Assembly (NCBI GenBank): GCA_951812725.1
Contig: OX638330.1
Location: 4,009,405 to 4,073,404, forward strand
Direction: 5' to 3'
Length of the DNA: 64,000 nucleotides
Origin: an uncultured Caldilineaceae bacterium
GTDB lineage: Bacteria; Chloroflexota; Anaerolineae; Caldilineales; Caldilineaceae
The notes beneath the pieces are model-generated. The model had not been told where the DNA came from. It searched no databases and saw only the letters and a program-made list of their open reading frames with translations. The translations under genes and the position numbers were made by a program. This document shows positions 59,605 to 64,000 of the stretch, piece by piece (the stretch's first letter is position 1; the number at the start of each line of letters is the position of its first letter).

Positions 59605-59621
59605 ACCGACTGCTGTGGCTA

Positions 59622-59659
59622 GTGGCTAGCGGGCGGTAATATTACCGGCCGCTAGTCAC
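59622..59659 (+). other. Long hairpin between binding-protein and permease genes
   Basis: Two 19-base arms (59622-59640 and 59641-59659), centred on GGTAAT/ATTACC, pair with one mismatch and one G-U. The position, just after a binding-protein gene, is the same as the hairpin at 8919-8990. It may stabilise the binding-protein message or attenuate the downstream genes. Confidence 0.6.
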
Positions 59660-59679
59660 TTACCGTTGGAATCCTATCC

Positions 59680-60696
59680 ATGCGCGGGCTGACCAAAGAG
59701 TACGTCCTGCAGCGTTTTCTGATGTATCTGCTGACCATCTGGATGGGCACTACGCTGATCTTCGTGATCCCGCGTCTGGCGCCGGGCGACCCTGTGAGCG
59801 AGATGGTGGGCCGCCTTTCGCTGGATGCAGGCTACATAGAGAATGCCGACAAACTGATCGCCAGCTGGAAGGCCCGATTCGGGCTGGATGCCCCGATTCA
59901 TGTACAGTATTTGCGTTATTGGGGCAACGTTTTTCGGCTCAATTTCGGATATTCGCTGTCGCACTTCCCAACCGAAGCGTGGTCGATGGTCAGTAAAGCT
60001 TTGCCCTGGTCGCTGGGGCTTTTGACGGTGGCGACGGTGCTCTCCTTTTCGATCGGCGTGACCATTGGCTCGCTGATGGGCTGGCGGCGCACGCCGCGAT
60101 TGTTGCAGATGTTCCTGCCCAGCACCTTGACCTTCACTGCGATCCCTTACTTCATGTTCGGCATCATGCTGATTTATCTGGTGGCATTTGAACTGGACTG
60201 GCTGCCGGCAACGGGGGCCTATTCGCGCAGAGTCGACCCCGGATGGAATCTGCCTTTCATCAAGAATGTGCTGAGCCATGCCATTTTGCCGGTTGTGTCG
60301 ATTGTGCTGACTTCGATGGGCGGCTGGGCGTTGGGCATGCGGGGTCTGATGATCAGCGTCAATAATGAGGACTACTTTTTGCTGGCGCAGGTCAAGGGGC
60401 TTTCGCCGGCGCGCATCTTCTTTCGTTACGGTGTGCGCAATGCTATTCTGCCGGCGCTGACCGCGCTGGCGTTGGGCCTGGGCGGACTGATCAGCGGATC
60501 GATTCTGGTTGAATTCATCTTCGCGTATCCGGGCACGGGCTACACGCTTTATCAATCGATCATTTCGCAGGACTATACGGTGACCCAGGCGATCGCCAAT
60601 CTGATCATCATGGTGACGGCGACGAGCGTTTTTCTGCTCGACCTGCTTTATCCTTTTATCGACCCGCGCATTACCTATAAGAGGAACATGCGCTAG
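59680..60696 (+). CDS. ABC transporter permease (DppB/OppB-like)
   Basis: The 338-residue inner-membrane permease has the family start (FLMYLLTIWMGTTLIFVIPRLAPGDP), the loop LIASWKARFGLDAPIHVQYLRYW and about six hydrophobic segments. The EAA-type coupling loop LAQVKGLSPARIFFRYGVRNAILP is near 240. It pairs with the DppC-like half of the fusion protein at 60718, which starts 22 bases after its stop. Confidence 0.94.
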   Translation: MRGLTKEYVLQRFLMYLLTIWMGTTLIFVIPRLAPGDPVSEMVGRLSLDAGYIENADKLIASWKARFGLDAPIHVQYLRYWGNVFRLNFGYSLSHFPTEAWSMVSKALPWSLGLLTVATVLSFSIGVTIGSLMGWRRTPRLLQMFLPSTLTFTAIPYFMFGIMLIYLVAFELDWLPATGAYSRRVDPGWNLPFIKNVLSHAILPVVSIVLTSMGGWALGMRGLMISVNNEDYFLLAQVKGLSPARIFFRYGVRNAILPALTALALGLGGLISGSILVEFIFAYPGTGYTLYQSIISQDYTVTQAIANLIIMVTATSVFLLDLLYPFIDPRITYKRNMR

Positions 60697-60717
60697 GGCC
60701 AGACACGGTAGGCACCA

Positions 60718-62693
<1,976 letters not shown>

Positions 62694-62697
<4 letters not shown>

Positions 62698-63710
62698 CCG
62701 AGACAGCAAGAGGGGAACCGCTTCTGCAGATCAAGGACGCCACAATGGAGTTTGGCGGCGGCTTTCTGAGTTCGCAGCCGCCGTTGGTGGCGCTGGACTC
62801 TTTCAGCCTCGACCTGCATGAGTCTCCGGCGCAGATCACGACGATTGCTGGTGAGAGCGGCAGCGGAAAGACAACGCTCGCCAATCTTGTCCTGGGCTTT
62901 ATCGCGCCGACGCGGGGGCAGATTCTCTACAAGGGTGCTGACGTCTCGCAGCTGGATCGCAAGCAGCGCCTGACCTACCGCCAGGAGGTCCAGGCAATTT
63001 TCCAGGATCCGTATGAGGTTTTCAACCCCTTCTTCCGCATCCAGCACACGTTCAACCTGGTCATGCGCCATTTCCCGTTGGCCCGCGACAAGGCTGAGAG
63101 GCGTGAACTGATCGAGGAAGCGCTCAATGTGGTCGGATTGCGCGGCGACGAGATCCTGGAGAAATATCCGCACCAGCTCAGCGGGGGACAGCGCCAGCGG
63201 ATAATGGTGGCGCGCGCATACCTGCTGCGGCCGCGGCTGATCGTGGCCGATGAGCCGGTTTCGGCGGTGGACGCTTCGCTGCGGGCCATGATCCTGGATA
63301 TCATGCTGCGCCTGCGGGACGAACACGGCATATCCTTCCTGTATATCACGCATGATCTGTCGACCGCCTACCAGATTGGCGACAATATGATCGTCCTGTT
63401 TCAGGGCATCACCGCGGAGACAGGGGATACCGGCCGGATCATTGAAAACCCGCAGCACCCCTACGTGCAGGAGTTGATCAACTCGATCCCGGTGCCGGAC
63501 CCGAAGATCAAGTGGGACACGAATATCAGATTGCCGGCGGAGGAGACGATGCGAACGCAGGGCGCGGAGGGGACGGCCAGCGGCTGCCGCTTCTACCAGC
63601 GCTGCCCGCACCGGATGGACATCTGCCTGGAAAAACAGCCGCCGCTCATCCCGGTTGAAAGCGACCATGCCGTGGCCTGTTATCTGTATGACGATGGAAA
63701 TGAGGAGTGA
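62694..63710 (+). CDS. Oligopeptide-type ABC transporter ATP-binding protein (DppF/OppF-like)
   Basis: The 338-residue second ATPase of the importer has Walker A GESGSGKTTLANLVLG near 56, the signature LSGGQRQRIMVARAY, Walker B IVADEPVSAVDASLR and the C-terminal Cys-rich element GCRFYQRCPHRMDICL typical of OppF. Its ATG overlaps the stop of the fusion gene, so the ATPases are made together. The GAGGAGTGAGTGAAG stretch after its stop resembles the start of the hairpin at 8919, but the second arm is missing here. Confidence 0.94.
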
Positions 63711-63824
63711 GTGAAGAGAAGTGAGAAGTGATAGAAAATTCGCCGCCTCCGCAGCGATTCCTCTCGGACCGCCCGCCTGCTCTTGCACACCGCCATACGA
63801 GCCTATAACAGAAGGAGTCAGACG

Positions 63825-64000
63825 ATGACGTCTCCATTTACCGACTTTGAGCTGATGCGTGACCTACAACAGGACGGCGGCAAGATCGTCCTACTGGTAA
63901 TGGATGGTTTGGGCGGGCTGCCGGCTTCGCTTGGAGGAAAGACCGAATTGGAGTCGGCACATACTCCCAATTTAGATGGGCTGGCCGTGTCCGGGTCCTT
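63825..64000 (+). CDS. apgM: 2,3-bisphosphoglycerate-independent phosphoglycerate mutase, archaeal type (5' end only)
   Basis: The first 58 residues are in the window and the gene runs off the right edge. KIVLLVMDGLGGLP carries the metal-binding Asp of the alkaline-phosphatase superfamily, and GKTELESAHTPNLDGLA is the ApgM signature. It interconverts 2- and 3-phosphoglycerate in glycolysis. GAAGGAG precedes the ATG. The archaeal type is common in Chloroflexota and other bacteria lacking the classical enzyme. The gene follows the transporter operon but is probably transcribed on its own. Confidence 0.9.
   Translation, partial: MTSPFTDFELMRDLQQDGGKIVLLVMDGLGGLPASLGGKTELESAHTPNLDGLAVSGS

Overview
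This is a GC-rich (about 60% by eye) bacterial chromosome window with no rRNA, tRNA or CRISPR array that I could find. Gene content points to a Chloroflexota organism, perhaps near Caldilineales. The pointers are many family-5 solute-binding lipoproteins with Ala/Glu/Ser linkers, an archaeal-type phosphoglycerate mutase, a DUF2089/LiaX-type envelope operon, and catabolic clusters with RraA-like, HyuA/HyuB, Rieske and MR/MLE-type enzymes. The assignment is an inference from gene content only.

Layout. 1-10 kb: two peptide/opine-type ABC uptake loci face each other, with a B12-binding-type radical SAM enzyme embedded between the ATPase and the binding protein. 10.0-11.6 kb: a complete IS66-family element with perfect ends and an 8-bp target duplication. 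11.8-15.8 kb (minus): an enolase-superfamily enzyme, a NodB-like deacetylase fused to an amidotransferase-like domain, and a Gfo/Idh/MocA dehydrogenase. 16.2-21.3 kb (plus): an envelope-stress-like operon with DUF2089, a DUF4097-like beta-solenoid protein, an ABC exporter and repeated SHOCT/LiaX-type helical hairpins. 21.5-27.2 kb: a promoter-to-terminator unit that may be a structured RNA, a SWIM protein, a flippase-like membrane protein, an M16 peptidase, RecF and an AlaX-like editing protein. 27.7-28.9 kb: a Rieske oxygenase. 29.0-34.9 kb (minus): two ABC exporters and a GbsR/MarR-type regulator in one operon behind a promoter/operator. 35.8-42.9 kb: aldo-keto reductase, TldD/TldE, a DUF2442 protein, an MFS exporter, and an XRE regulator next to a conserved protein of unknown function. 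43.4-44.4 kb: an AT-richer two-gene unit of unknown function. 44.5-47.8 kb (minus): Rieske ferredoxin, ACMSD-like amidohydrolase and two RraA-like aldolase paralogs. 48.2-55.0 kb: MFS exporter, HyuB/HyuA, molybdopterin-domain protein and ClpS. 55.0-55.7 kb: a 13-unit degenerate tandem repeat. 56.4-63.7 kb: a MalK-type ATPase and a peptide ABC transporter with a permease-ATPase fusion, then the start of ApgM at the right edge.

The most distinctive feature is a family of non-autonomous elements at 2394-3075, 27245-27530, 35278-35772 and 42903-43194. They share the terminal 14 bases GTAACTACTAAGCC with the IS66 element at 10032-11600. Three of the four, and the IS itself, are flanked by perfect 8-bp target duplications. 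This strongly suggests MITE-like passengers mobilised by the IS66 transposase. All carry a core of two adjacent hairpins, and the second hairpin exists in two different sequences that both stay self-complementary. A seventh core copy sits alone at 55788-55849.

Other regulatory signals are clear: a 13-bp inverted-repeat operator around a TTGACA box (34989-35034), an XRE auto-operator over a -10 box with an almost leaderless start (41473-41513), and hairpins after or before binding-protein genes in the transporter operons.
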